This document shows, one piece after another, positions 24,432-32,820 of a stretch of DNA of 64,000 nt. Under the pieces are notes generated by a model. That model saw only the letters and a program-made list of their open reading frames with translations, was not told the DNA's origin and ran no database searches. Positions within the stretch are counted from its first letter, which is position 1. The number at the start of each line of letters is the position of its first letter. This DNA is from an uncultured Clostridia bacterium (GTDB lineage: Bacteria; Bacillota; Clostridia; Oscillospirales; Oscillospiraceae). The stretch lies in the NCBI GenBank assembly GCA_930990965.1, contig CAKNRQ010000002.1, forward strand, positions 62,001 to 126,000, read 5' to 3'. A program made the position numbers and the translations under genes.

Positions 24432-25961
24432 ATGGACGACGATAGGCTTATCGAACGCATACGCTCGGCGTACTCGCACGCCAAACCCGACCGCCTAAAC
24501 GACATCCTTACCTCCTGCGAACAGAGGAAAGGAACGGTAATAAATATGAACGAGAGGAAGAAGAACCGCTTCGTCCCCATTGCAATAGCAGCAGCCCTTG
24601 TACTCGCCATGGTCGGCGGGTTTGTAGGATACACACTTGGCAACAATGGGCAGGATGCGCCCGCCACCGGCACCGACGATGCCGGACGCCTGGTTGAAAG
24701 CGTCATAACGCTGGACGTGAATCCCAGCATAGAAATAGACGTTGACTCCACTGACACCGTCACCGCCGTGAAGGCACTCAACGAAGACGCCCGAGTAGTC
24801 ATCGGCAGCATGGATTTCACCGGCAGCAGCCTTGAAGTCACCGTCAACGCGCTTATAGGCTCCATGCTCACCAACGGCTACCTGGATGAGATCCGCAACT
24901 CCATCCTCGTCTCTGTCTCCGACGGCGACGCGACTCGCGCCAGCACACTTCAGGACAGCGTCTCCGGCATGATAGAGGCCGCGCTCGGCACCGGCGGCAT
25001 AGACGGAGCCGTCATATCCCAGACCCTCACCGCTGACGCCGCCGTGACGAACCTCGCCGCCGACTACAACATAACCGAAGGCAAGGCCGCGTTGATAAGC
25101 AAACTCGTGGCCGCCGACCCCACCCTCACCGTTGAAAGCCTCGTCGGCCTCAGCGTGAACGATATCGCCCTAATAGCCTCCTCCCGCGGCATAAGCGACA
25201 GCAGCGTCACCCAGACGGGCACCGCCAGTGAAGGTGCCTACATCGGCGCCCAAGCCGCGCTCGAAGCCGCCTGCGCTCACGCCGGCGTAGATGTGAACTC
25301 CCTCAGTCACAGTCACGTCGATTTCGACAGCGACCACGGCGTCATGGTATACGAGGTGGACTTCTACGCCAGCAACACCGAGTACGAATACGACATAAAC
25401 GCTCTCACCGGCGAAATTGTCAAGTACGAACGCAATAGTTACACCGCCACCGTGCCCAATACCAGTGCACCCAACACCGGCAGCACCGACTTCATCGGCG
25501 AGACCGCCGCGAAGCAGGCCGCCGTGGACCACTCCGGTGTGAACAGCGCCAACGTTGTCTGGCTCACCGCTGAATTTGACCGCGACGATGGACGCTTCGT
25601 CTACGAGCTTGAGTTCACCTGCGATGGAGCCAAATTCGAGTACAAAGTCGATGCCACCACCGGGGACATCGTGCAGTATGAGCGCGAGCAGTTCAGCACC
25701 GGCAACAATGGCGGCAACGGCTGGCAGGGTGGCCAAAACGCCTCCGGCTCCCTGATTGGCGAGGACGCCGCCAAGTCTGCCGCCCTCAGCCACGCCGGCA
25801 TCTCCGAGAGCAGCACCACCCGTATGCGCGTTGAACTCGACCATGACGATGGCTATACTCTCTACGAGGTCAGCTTCAACGTGGACCGCATGGAGTATGA
25901 GTATAAGATCGACGCCTACACAGGAGACGTGCTCCAGTTTGAGAGCGAGTATGACGACTAA
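24432..25961 (+). CDS. Membrane anti-sigma factor, RsgI-like domain plus three PepSY-type repeats
   Basis: This is a single-pass membrane regulator of the preceding sigma factor. The cytoplasmic part is short (about 1-46), then one helix (about 48-68). Outside, an RsgI-type middle domain is marked by SVITLDVNPSIEIDVDSTDTVTAVKALNEDAR (about 95-127). Three PepSY-like repeats follow (about 268-335, 355-420 and 437-505), each with IGxxAAxxAAxxHAG and ending in YxYxIDAxTGDIVQYE. PepSY domains bind or inhibit proteases or peptides, so the outer part may sense the wall. It directly follows the sigma gene, and a strong terminator lies beyond it. Confidence 0.88.
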   Translation: MDDDRLIERIRSAYSHAKPDRLNDILTSCEQRKGTVINMNERKKNRFVPIAIAAALVLAMVGGFVGYTLGNNGQDAPATGTDDAGRLVESVITLDVNPSIEIDVDSTDTVTAVKALNEDARVVIGSMDFTGSSLEVTVNALIGSMLTNGYLDEIRNSILVSVSDGDATRASTLQDSVSGMIEAALGTGGIDGAVISQTLTADAAVTNLAADYNITEGKAALISKLVAADPTLTVESLVGLSVNDIALIASSRGISDSSVTQTGTASEGAYIGAQAALEAACAHAGVDVNSLSHSHVDFDSDHGVMVYEVDFYASNTEYEYDINALTGEIVKYERNSYTATVPNTSAPNTGSTDFIGETAAKQAAVDHSGVNSANVVWLTAEFDRDDGRFVYELEFTCDGAKFEYKVDATTGDIVQYEREQFSTGNNGGNGWQGGQNASGSLIGEDAAKSAALSHAGISESSTTRMRVELDHDDGYTLYEVSFNVDRMEYEYKIDAYTGDVLQFESEYDD

Positions 25962-26016
25962 ACTCCCCATATCAGGCCCGTATCACCGGCCTGTTTGAAG
26001 ACAGTTTAAGATAGGT

Positions 26017-26054
26017 TAAAACCGCTGCAGAGAAATTCTCTGCAGCGGTTTTTT
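26017..26054 (+). terminator. Terminator of the sigma/anti-sigma operon
   Basis: AACCGCTGCAGAGA and TCTCTGCAGCGGTT pair around AAT and are followed by a run of Ts. Confidence 0.95.
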
Positions 26055-26148
26055 ATGTAATTCGTAATTTTTCTCAAACCGTACACAATAAGTTCACAAA
26101 ATATTCAACGAGTTTTTATTCTGGTTTCAAGTACAGGTGGTATTGTAG

Positions 26149-26173
26149 TTTCGGGCAAAGTAATTGCCCGAAA
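26149..26173. repeat. Inverted repeat upstream of the tyrosine recombinase
   Basis: TTTCGGGCAA and TTGCCCGAAA form perfect 10-base arms around AGTAA, followed by further As. It lies 12 bases before a second, longer dyad. It could be a recombinase binding site or a hairpin in the leader of the recombinase message. Confidence 0.75.
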
Positions 26174-26184
26174 AAATGCGACAA

Positions 26185-26216
26185 AAACGTCGCAAAATGG
26201 GAGTTTTGCGACGTTT
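26185..26216. repeat. 13-6-13 dyad, candidate recombination core site
   Basis: AAACGTCGCAAAA (26185-26197) and TTTTGCGACGTTT (26204-26216) are perfect 13-base inverted arms around the asymmetric spacer TGGGAG. The layout, two arms around a six-base centre, is that of Xer/dif-type crossover sites. A further GCGAC copy at 26178-26182 allows an alternative hairpin. It lies about 160 bases upstream of a tyrosine recombinase gene. A transcription terminator is the competing reading. Confidence 0.6.
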
Positions 26217-26377
26217 ACGGCACTTATACGAGCGCATTATACCACTCGAAAATGGTGCCGTCAATGCCGGAGATTTTTTGTAATTAAACAGTAACATTGC
26301 GATTTTTGAATTTTTATTCATTATCTCAGGACGACATCTCTTCCGGACGGGTGCGCATGGAAGGAGGGAATTTGTCC

Positions 26378-27370
26378 ATGCTCTTATCACGTCTTTTCTC
26401 CCGCGACACGCCGACGGAACCCACTTTGGGCCTGGTTACAGACGAATGGCTTGACAGTCTGAGCACAGGCGTCAAGCGCTCCACACATTCAATTTACTCA
26501 GCTATCGCGGCCAAGTACATTCCCTGCGGTCTCAGGTCCAAACCTATCAGCAGCGTGACCGCCGGCGACATACAGCAGCTGCTGTATGAAGCGGAGCATC
26601 CTCCCAGGCGCGAAGCGCTTTCAGTGAGCCGCATGCACACAATATGCACAGTCATCAGTTCCATACTTGACTTTGCGAGGGAAAAGGGCCTGGACGCAGT
26701 TTCGTGCCATCCGACGCAGCGCTGTTCCGGCGCGGCGAGGCAGGAAATAAACCCGTTAGCTCCGGATGAACAAAGGGCACTGGAGAGGTGGCTGCTCGGC
26801 AACATGGATGAAAACTCATTGGGAGTGATGATATGCCTCTATACCGGTCTGCGTCTCGGAGAGATATGCGCAATGAAATGGGGAGATATTTCATTCCCGG
26901 ACAAATCGCTCAGAGTACGGCGCACGGTACAGCGAATAAAGATTCAGGACGCCGGGCCCGGAGAGCCCAAAACGCGGCTGGTTTTCGATTCACCCAAAAG
27001 CGCATGCGCAAACCGCATGATACCGGTGCCGGATTTCCTCCTGGAACTTATGGAGCCGCTGCGCGGTGCAGACGAGGCATTCATCTTGACAGGAGAGGTT
27101 GGCAAATGCCTTGACCCCAGAACATTTCAGAACCGGTTTTGTGTCATGCTGCGTAATGCGGGGGTGAGAAAGGTGAATTTCCACACTTTACGGCACACTT
27201 TTGCCACGAACTGCATTAACCTCGGATGCGACCCGAAAATGCTGTGTGAGATATTGGGACATGCAGATGTCGGCATTACTCTTAATATTTACGTGCATCC
27301 CTCCGTTCCTGCGAAACGGGAACTCATCGAGCGGCTTTCAAGCCAGGTTAGACAGCCCACATCACAATAG
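26378..27370 (+). CDS. Tyrosine recombinase / site-specific integrase
   Basis: This 330-residue recombinase has an N-terminal SAM-like DNA-binding domain (about 15-125) and a catalytic domain (about 140-325). The active-site residues are visible: Arg in YTGLRLGEICAMKWGDI, His-x-x-Arg in HTLRHTFATNC, then LGHADVGITLNIYVH with the final histidine and the nucleophilic tyrosine. I chose ATG 26378, nine bases after AAGGAGGG. Neighbours are surface-protein genes rather than phage genes, and dyads lie just upstream, so it may act locally, for example in switching or insertion of surface genes. It could also be the only remnant of an integrated element. Confidence 0.9.
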   Translation: MLLSRLFSRDTPTEPTLGLVTDEWLDSLSTGVKRSTHSIYSAIAAKYIPCGLRSKPISSVTAGDIQQLLYEAEHPPRREALSVSRMHTICTVISSILDFAREKGLDAVSCHPTQRCSGAARQEINPLAPDEQRALERWLLGNMDENSLGVMICLYTGLRLGEICAMKWGDISFPDKSLRVRRTVQRIKIQDAGPGEPKTRLVFDSPKSACANRMIPVPDFLLELMEPLRGADEAFILTGEVGKCLDPRTFQNRFCVMLRNAGVRKVNFHTLRHTFATNCINLGCDPKMLCEILGHADVGITLNIYVHPSVPAKRELIERLSSQVRQPTSQ

Positions 27371-27380
27371 TTTTCAGGTG

Positions 27381-30053
27381 ATGGCACCGTGCGGACGCCT
27401 TTACCGTCCGCACGGCGCCATACTTTCTACAGGAGGCTGCAAGAAAACCCTGAGCCTCGTTCTGGTTTTCGCGCTGGTCCTGAGCGTGTTCACCTTTTCG
27501 GCGAGCGCGGACTTCACAGACCAGGACGAAATCACGCACGAGGAGGCGGCCGTAGTGCTGGAAGCGCTCGGCGTCATCGACGGGTACGAGGACGGCTCCT
27601 ATCAGCCTGACGTCGTACTCAGCCGTGAAGAGGCGGCCGCCATCATCGCCCGCATGAAGCTCGGCGGCAGCGCCGACAACCTCACGGCTGGCAGCGAGCC
27701 CTTCTCCGACGTCTCTACCGACCGCTGGAGCGCCGGCTATATTGCCTACTGCGTCAGCGAAGGCATAGTCGATGGCTTTGAGGACGGCACCTTCCGTCCC
27801 GAGGAAGAGCTGACCTGCTACCAGTTCGCCAAGATGCTCCTCGTCGCGCTCGGCTACGACGCCGACAGCGAAGGACTGACAGGTGACAGCTGGGCCACCA
27901 ACACCGTGCCCTATGCCGTCAACGCCGGCATCTTCGACGACATCTCCAGCTACTCCGGCAGCGCTGACCGCGACACCGTGGCCCAGATGGCGTTCAACAC
28001 CCTGCTGGCTGACCTGGTCGAGTACCCCTCCGGCAACATCATCATCGACTCCGGCGACACCAGTATCGTCATCAACGGCTCCGGCGCTTCCCGCATCGAG
28101 AACACCAGCAGCACCGACGGCAACATTGACGGCGACGAAGACGGCGACGGCTACTACCAGTTCGCCGAGCGCTACTTCACCGACCTTGAGCTGGTTGCTG
28201 TTGACGAGGGCGACTACGGCCGTCCCACCACCTACAACTGGGAGCTTGACGGAGACGTTATCTACACCGGCACCGACAGCGACGCCCTGCTCGAAACCTA
28301 CACCGGCTACGTGACCAAGGGCACTCTATACAGCCTGATCGGTTCCAGCGCCTACAGCGACATCACCAACAGTGACACCGATGACGGCGAGCTCAAGGTC
28401 TATGTCGATGGCGTGCCGTACGGCGTTGAGTCGAACGGCGACATCGACAATACCGACCCCACTGTGGATCCGGATTACGTTGACGATTTCATCGATCGCA
28501 GCAGCTCCAGCTACACCGAGTTCGATGAGGGCGGCTATCTCACCGGCACCGGCGTGCAGACCGAGGTCTACCTGACCGACAGCGGCGACGTCTGCATCGT
28601 CTGCATCAACGTATATCTCGCCGAAGCTGTTGACGACTACGACGAGGACGACGGCACCCTTGAGGTCGAGTACTACTGCGACAGCGGCACTCCCGATCCT
28701 GCTGACGGCGACGACATCACTCTCGAGGACGACGAATTTGACATCGACGGCTATGTTGAGGGCGACTACCTGCTGCTCACCTTCGACGACGGCGAAGTCG
28801 CCACTGCCGAGGCCACAACCGTTATAAGCGGCACTGTCACCGGTTACACTGCGAGCAGCAGCATCACTCTTGACGGCACCCGTTACTACTACGCCAGCAA
28901 TATCGACACCGAGGCCTTCGAGCTGACCGGCTTTGCCATTGACAGCGACATCACCCTCATCCTCAATGACTTCGGTTACATTGTCGGCTACACCGACTCC
29001 ACCAGCAGCAGCTCCAACTATCTGTATGTGCTCGAAATAGCTCAGACCGGCAGCCTGTCCAGCAGCGGCTATGAGGCGGCGGTTATCTTCTCTGACGGCA
29101 CCTACGACGAGATAGACCTGCGCTACAGCTACTTTATCGACGAGAACGGCGATGAAGTAGACTACGATACTGGTGAGGATAGTCAGACCGGCTGGTACAG
29201 CTACACCGTGAACAGCTCCGGCCGCTACAGTCTGACCGAGGCCAGCAGCAGCCGCGTCGAGGGAACTACCGATGCTGACGCCGAGGTCCGCAATGGCTAC
29301 GTCCGCTACCTCACCATCGACGGTACGATAGACCGCGACTTCACCGCCACCAGCTCCACCGTGTTTGTCGTGTACAACGTCGATGACGATGACTTCGACG
29401 TTTACACCGGCTACGACGAAGTCCCCGATGTCAGCGATATTGTGGGCGTCAGCGCCGTTACCAACTCCAACGGTTACTCCACTGCCGTCATGATCTTCGT
29501 TGACGACGACTCCAGCGTCACCGGAGGCGGCGGTACCAGCAGCGACTTCATCCTTATCTACTCTTATGGCGACACCAGCGTTGACAGCGACGGCAACACT
29601 TACTACACGTATGATGCCTTCGTCAACGGCGAGCCCACCACTGTCGATTCCAGCATAGAGCTCTACTCCAGCAGGCTCTACACTGACATCAGCTACGATG
29701 ACTACGGCTACATTGACGAGGCCGATGCTATCAGCAAGGTGACCAACACGGATAGCGACGAGTACGTTGCCCTGTACTGGGGTTCTAATAGTAAATCTGG
29801 ACCCACGATTGTTTACTCCAGCGGCGTCATCTCTATAGGCTTGAACGGCGTGATCCCTCTGGCCGATGACTACGATATCTATCTGGTCGATCCGCATGAC
29901 GAGGATTACGACGATGTTACCGCCACACGTCTGGCCAACAACTACAGCGATAGCAATGAGCTTGACGGAGAACTGTGCATCTACGGCATATACGATGACG
30001 ACGGCTATGTCGTAACACTTTATGTTGTCCAGGACGGCATACTCGACATCTAA
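27381..30053 (+). CDS. Large acidic SLH-domain surface protein, start codon unclear
   Basis: A signal peptide (KKTLSLVLVFALVLSVFTFSASA, coding from 27441) is followed by three SLH domains over about 170 residues, with DGYEDGSYQPDVVLSREEAAAIIARM and DGFEDGTFRPEEELTCYQFAKML as the clearest motifs. The remaining 650 residues are a repetitive beta-rich, Asp/Ser/Thr/Tyr-dominated region with very few basic residues. It should be anchored to wall polymers by SLH domains. The start is a problem: AGGAGG at 27431-27436 is followed by TGC-AAG-AAA-ACC where ATG-AAG-AAA would be expected. The only nearby in-frame ATG, at 27381, is at the base of a hairpin without a ribosome binding site; CTG 27450 is another option. 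It may be expressed poorly or not at all. Confidence 0.8.
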   Translation: MAPCGRLYRPHGAILSTGGCKKTLSLVLVFALVLSVFTFSASADFTDQDEITHEEAAVVLEALGVIDGYEDGSYQPDVVLSREEAAAIIARMKLGGSADNLTAGSEPFSDVSTDRWSAGYIAYCVSEGIVDGFEDGTFRPEEELTCYQFAKMLLVALGYDADSEGLTGDSWATNTVPYAVNAGIFDDISSYSGSADRDTVAQMAFNTLLADLVEYPSGNIIIDSGDTSIVINGSGASRIENTSSTDGNIDGDEDGDGYYQFAERYFTDLELVAVDEGDYGRPTTYNWELDGDVIYTGTDSDALLETYTGYVTKGTLYSLIGSSAYSDITNSDTDDGELKVYVDGVPYGVESNGDIDNTDPTVDPDYVDDFIDRSSSSYTEFDEGGYLTGTGVQTEVYLTDSGDVCIVCINVYLAEAVDDYDEDDGTLEVEYYCDSGTPDPADGDDITLEDDEFDIDGYVEGDYLLLTFDDGEVATAEATTVISGTVTGYTASSSITLDGTRYYYASNIDTEAFELTGFAIDSDITLILNDFGYIVGYTDSTSSSSNYLYVLEIAQTGSLSSSGYEAAVIFSDGTYDEIDLRYSYFIDENGDEVDYDTGEDSQTGWYSYTVNSSGRYSLTEASSSRVEGTTDADAEVRNGYVRYLTIDGTIDRDFTATSSTVFVVYNVDDDDFDVYTGYDEVPDVSDIVGVSAVTNSNGYSTAVMIFVDDDSSVTGGGGTSSDFILIYSYGDTSVDSDGNTYYTYDAFVNGEPTTVDSSIELYSSRLYTDISYDDYGYIDEADAISKVTNTDSDEYVALYWGSNSKSGPTIVYSSGVISIGLNGVIPLADDYDIYLVDPHDEDYDDVTATRLANNYSDSNELDGELCIYGIYDDDGYVVTLYVVQDGILDI
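27382..27420 (+). promoter_or_regulatory. Strong hairpin between recombinase and SLH gene
   Basis: CCGTGCGGACG (27387-27397) and CGTCCGCACGG (27405-27415) pair perfectly around CCTTTAC, with four more pairs below a single A-C mismatch. No T-run follows. It ends ten bases before an AGGAGG, so it sits in the leader of the SLH gene; it may end the recombinase message or control translation of the surface protein. Confidence 0.75.
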
Positions 30054-30100
30054 GTTTCGGGCTGCCCGACGGGCGTTCAGAGAAGTAAAGAATTAGAAAA

Positions 30101-30160
30101 CCACACTGGGGAGAGTGTGGCGGGGGATAAAAGCCTCGCCACACTCTCCTTTATTATTTT
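30101..30160 (+). terminator. Terminator with overlapping alternative hairpin
   Basis: GGAGAGTGTGGCG (30110-30122) and CGCCACACTCTCC (30137-30149) form a terminator stem followed by TTTATTATTTT. The left arm can instead pair with an earlier CCACACT (30101-30107 with 30114-30120). These mutually exclusive structures resemble an attenuator ahead of the BTAD regulator. Confidence 0.8.
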
Positions 30161-30173
30161 GGGGGTAACGGAC

Positions 30174-30989
30174 ATGGGAGACAACGAAACGGTAAGGATA
30201 AAGCTGCTTGGCACATTTACCATAAGCCGTGGCAAGCTTTCGGTCAGCGAGCCGCTCGTCTCAAAAGAGAGCCAGTCCTGGAAGCTTTTGAAGTATCTGT
30301 GCGCCAACTGCGGCCGCATGATAGACGCAGACGAACTCACCCGTGAGCTCATTTTTGCCGGCAGTGAGAGCAACATAGGCAATACTCTGCGGGTGCGGCT
30401 GCGCCGCGCGCGCGCCATACTCGACCACATTGGCCTGGGCGGCGCAATGGACGGTCTCATCCTGTACGGCGGCGGCAAGTACTGCATCAACCCCGAGCTG
30501 GATATCAAAATTGACGTCCGCGAGGCCGACAGGCTCTGCCGCCGTGCAGCAGACAAAGCCCTGGACATAAAGAGGTGCCTGGCCCTGTGCATCGAAGCGC
30601 TGCGCCTCTATGACGGGCCCTGCCTGGCCAACTCGGAGCGCAGCGTGTACATAGTCATGCGCGCGCAGTACGGCGCCATGTACAAGGCCCTGCTCAGGCA
30701 GACCTTTTCTCTCATGCGAGAGACCGGGAATTATTCCGGCGCAGATATTCTCTGCCGCAGCGCACTGCAGGTATGCCCCAGGGATACAGATGTGCACGAA
30801 CTTATCATAACCGCTCTGCTCTCAGCGAACCACACTGCGGAAGCCGTTGCTTACTATACCAGCGTGGCTGTGGCGCTCGCAAACACAAAGGACCGCCTGC
30901 CGGAGTTTGGAACTTATATAGATCGCTGCGGGACGTACACCAAACAGGAGGATAAGAATGACAGATTTGGAGAGGAACAACGCTGCTGA
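30174..30989 (+). CDS. BTAD/SARP-type transcriptional regulator
   Basis: This 271-residue protein has an OmpR-like winged-helix DNA-binding region (about 5-105, starting VRIKLLGTFTI and including LRVRLRRARAILDHIG). It is followed by a bacterial transcriptional activator domain of TPR-like helices (about 110-260), the arrangement of the SARP/AfsR family. ATG 30174 has GGGGGT upstream. There is no ATPase or TPR extension, so it is a short SARP. It precedes an exporter and a second surface protein and overlaps the adaptor gene's likely start, so it probably controls this surface operon. Confidence 0.8.
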   Translation: MGDNETVRIKLLGTFTISRGKLSVSEPLVSKESQSWKLLKYLCANCGRMIDADELTRELIFAGSESNIGNTLRVRLRRARAILDHIGLGGAMDGLILYGGGKYCINPELDIKIDVREADRLCRRAADKALDIKRCLALCIEALRLYDGPCLANSERSVYIVMRAQYGAMYKALLRQTFSLMRETGNYSGADILCRSALQVCPRDTDVHELIITALLSANHTAEAVAYYTSVAVALANTKDRLPEFGTYIDRCGTYTKQEDKNDRFGEEQRC

Positions 30990-31071
30990 GTCCGGGAACA
31001 GCACCGGACGGTTCGCAGCCATCAGGCAAAAATACCGAAAGTGCCGCTTGACGGGCTCAAGCGCCGCCTGA
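30958..31071 (+). pseudogene. 5' part of the adaptor gene in a shifted frame
   Basis: An ATG at 30958 follows a perfect AGGAGG by six bases and opens a frame MTDLERNNAAESGNSTGRFA... that stops at 31071. Adding one A to the A-run near 31028 joins it to the exporter adaptor frame as ...RQKIPKVPLDGLKRRLKK. The strong ribosome binding site therefore belongs to the adaptor, and the gene is either broken by a one-base deletion, frameshifted on purpose, or affected by a homopolymer error. Confidence 0.6.
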
Positions 31072-32819
31072 AAAAAGGCGGCGACGATCCCAAGCCCGGA
31101 AAGCGCAAGAAGAAAAAGCTCACGAAAAAGCGCATCATCCTGCTTTCCGCAGGCGCCGTTGTTTTATGTGTGGGCGTGTACTTCCTCGTGGATCTGTTCA
31201 GCGAGGAAGAGCTGACAGCCGTTACAGGCGAGATAACCTACGGCTCGCTTTCGCAGGACATCAGCGGTACAGGCACAACAACGCCGGCTGACTCCGTGAC
31301 CTATTCCCTGCCGTCGAGCGAAGCAGACGTCACCGGATGGTATGTAGAAGCCGGAGACACTGTGGAAGAAGGCGACCTGCTCTTCGAGCAGGACGACAGT
31401 GAGGTCGATGAGATAATCGCTGAATACGAATACGAGATACTTGAATACGAAATTGAGATAGACGAGGCGCGTGAGAGCCTGTCAGAAGCCCAGGAGGGCC
31501 TGGCAGGGCTGACCGTCACCGCGCCATTTTCCGGCCGTGTAACTGAAATCACGGTAGAAGCCGGGGACAGCGTCTCAAACGGCATGACACTGGCCTACAT
31601 AGCCGACACCAGCGCAATGGAGATAACGCAGTATTTCAGTTACATCTACGAGTCGGAGATATACGAGGGTATGGAGGCCGCCGTCTCCGTGCCTGACAGT
31701 GCTCTCTCCCTGACGGGCACTGTGACTGACATCAGCTATGTCAGCTATACTACATCAACCGGACTCGAGTGCTTTGCCGTCACGGTGCGCGTAGAGTCGC
31801 CGCCCGCGTCCCTCACCGACGGTGTTGCGGCCGAGGCGTGGCTCACGGCCAGCGACGGAAGTCAGATTTACCCCGCCGAGGGCGACGGCACGCTGGAATA
31901 TGCGAACAAGAGGACCATAACCAGCGAGGCGACCGGCACTATCTCTGCTGTATACGTGACAGACTACGAAAACGTGAGTTCCGGCGCTACGCTGTTTACG
32001 ATAGACAGTGACAGCTATGAGACTCAAATTGAAAGCCTCGAAAACCAGATTGAAACCTATGAGTCACTGATAGAGGAAATCAATGAAGATATTGCCGACG
32101 CCGAGGAGAGCCGTGAGGACTACAAACGCTATTCCGAGATAAGCGGCCAGGTGATAGTTGCGGACTATACCGAAATGCGCGACGGCACCGTCACCGGCAG
32201 CGTGGTGATATGCGACCTCACCAGCATGACCATAACCGTCAACTTCGACGAGCTGGACGCAGACCAGCTCAGTGAAGGCATGGAAGTCACAGTATACCGC
32301 GAGACATCCAGCGAAACGGAGATGTATGAGGCTGAAATAACGTACATCAGCCTTGAAGCGTCAAACTCGAACGGCGTAGCCACCTTTGAAGGCGAAATAA
32401 CCATATATTCCGAAGGTGAGCTCTCCGCTGGCGTTAACGTCTCCTACTATGTGGACGTGGGCGGCGCAACGGAGGGATTGCTGGCCCCTGTGTCGGCGGT
32501 ACGCTCCTACGACGACGGCTACTATCTCATAGTCCAGTCCGATTCCGAGCCTGAAGGCGCCATAGAAGTAGACGAGGACTATCCCAGCGGCTATTATGCA
32601 GTGCCCGTGGAGATAGGTTCCTCCAACGAGAGCTATGTCGTGGTCACAAGCGGCGTTGAGGAAGGCGACACGGTTTTTCTAAGGTATCAGGAATCTGCGC
32701 CCAGCAGCGGCGACGAGACCAGTTCCGGCGGCGACACCGGAGGCTTCGGCCGCGGCTCCATGCCCAACTTCGGTGGCGGCGGCATGGGCGGCATGGGCGG
32801 CGGCATGTCGGGAGGCTGA
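31041..32819 (+). CDS. HlyD/MacA-like membrane fusion (adaptor) protein
   Basis: This is the periplasmic-adaptor-like subunit of a MacAB-type exporter. A very basic cytoplasmic start (KRKKKKLTKKR) is followed by one helix (about 31-51), a split biotinyl-lipoyl domain (VEAGDTVEEGDLLFEQD and later APFSGRVTEITVEAGDSVSNG), beta-barrel regions and a second coiled-coil segment (about 330-370). A Gly/Met-rich tail (GGGGMGGMGGGMSGG) ends the chain. A GTG at 31041 is the first in-frame start but has no ribosome binding site; the true start is probably ATG 30958 in the shifted frame. The 592 residues are long for the family. ATPase and permease genes follow at once. Confidence 0.83.
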   Translation: MPLDGLKRRLKKGGDDPKPGKRKKKKLTKKRIILLSAGAVVLCVGVYFLVDLFSEEELTAVTGEITYGSLSQDISGTGTTTPADSVTYSLPSSEADVTGWYVEAGDTVEEGDLLFEQDDSEVDEIIAEYEYEILEYEIEIDEARESLSEAQEGLAGLTVTAPFSGRVTEITVEAGDSVSNGMTLAYIADTSAMEITQYFSYIYESEIYEGMEAAVSVPDSALSLTGTVTDISYVSYTTSTGLECFAVTVRVESPPASLTDGVAAEAWLTASDGSQIYPAEGDGTLEYANKRTITSEATGTISAVYVTDYENVSSGATLFTIDSDSYETQIESLENQIETYESLIEEINEDIADAEESREDYKRYSEISGQVIVADYTEMRDGTVTGSVVICDLTSMTITVNFDELDADQLSEGMEVTVYRETSSETEMYEAEITYISLEASNSNGVATFEGEITIYSEGELSAGVNVSYYVDVGGATEGLLAPVSAVRSYDDGYYLIVQSDSEPEGAIEVDEDYPSGYYAVPVEIGSSNESYVVVTSGVEEGDTVFLRYQESAPSSGDETSSGGDTGGFGRGSMPNFGGGGMGGMGGGMSGG

Positions 32820-32820
32820 T

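Noticed and set aside
26297..27370. Integrated phage or conjugative element around the tyrosine recombinase
   Set aside because: No phage structural, replication, relaxase or tRNA attachment features are present within the neighbourhood, so a complete element is not supported.
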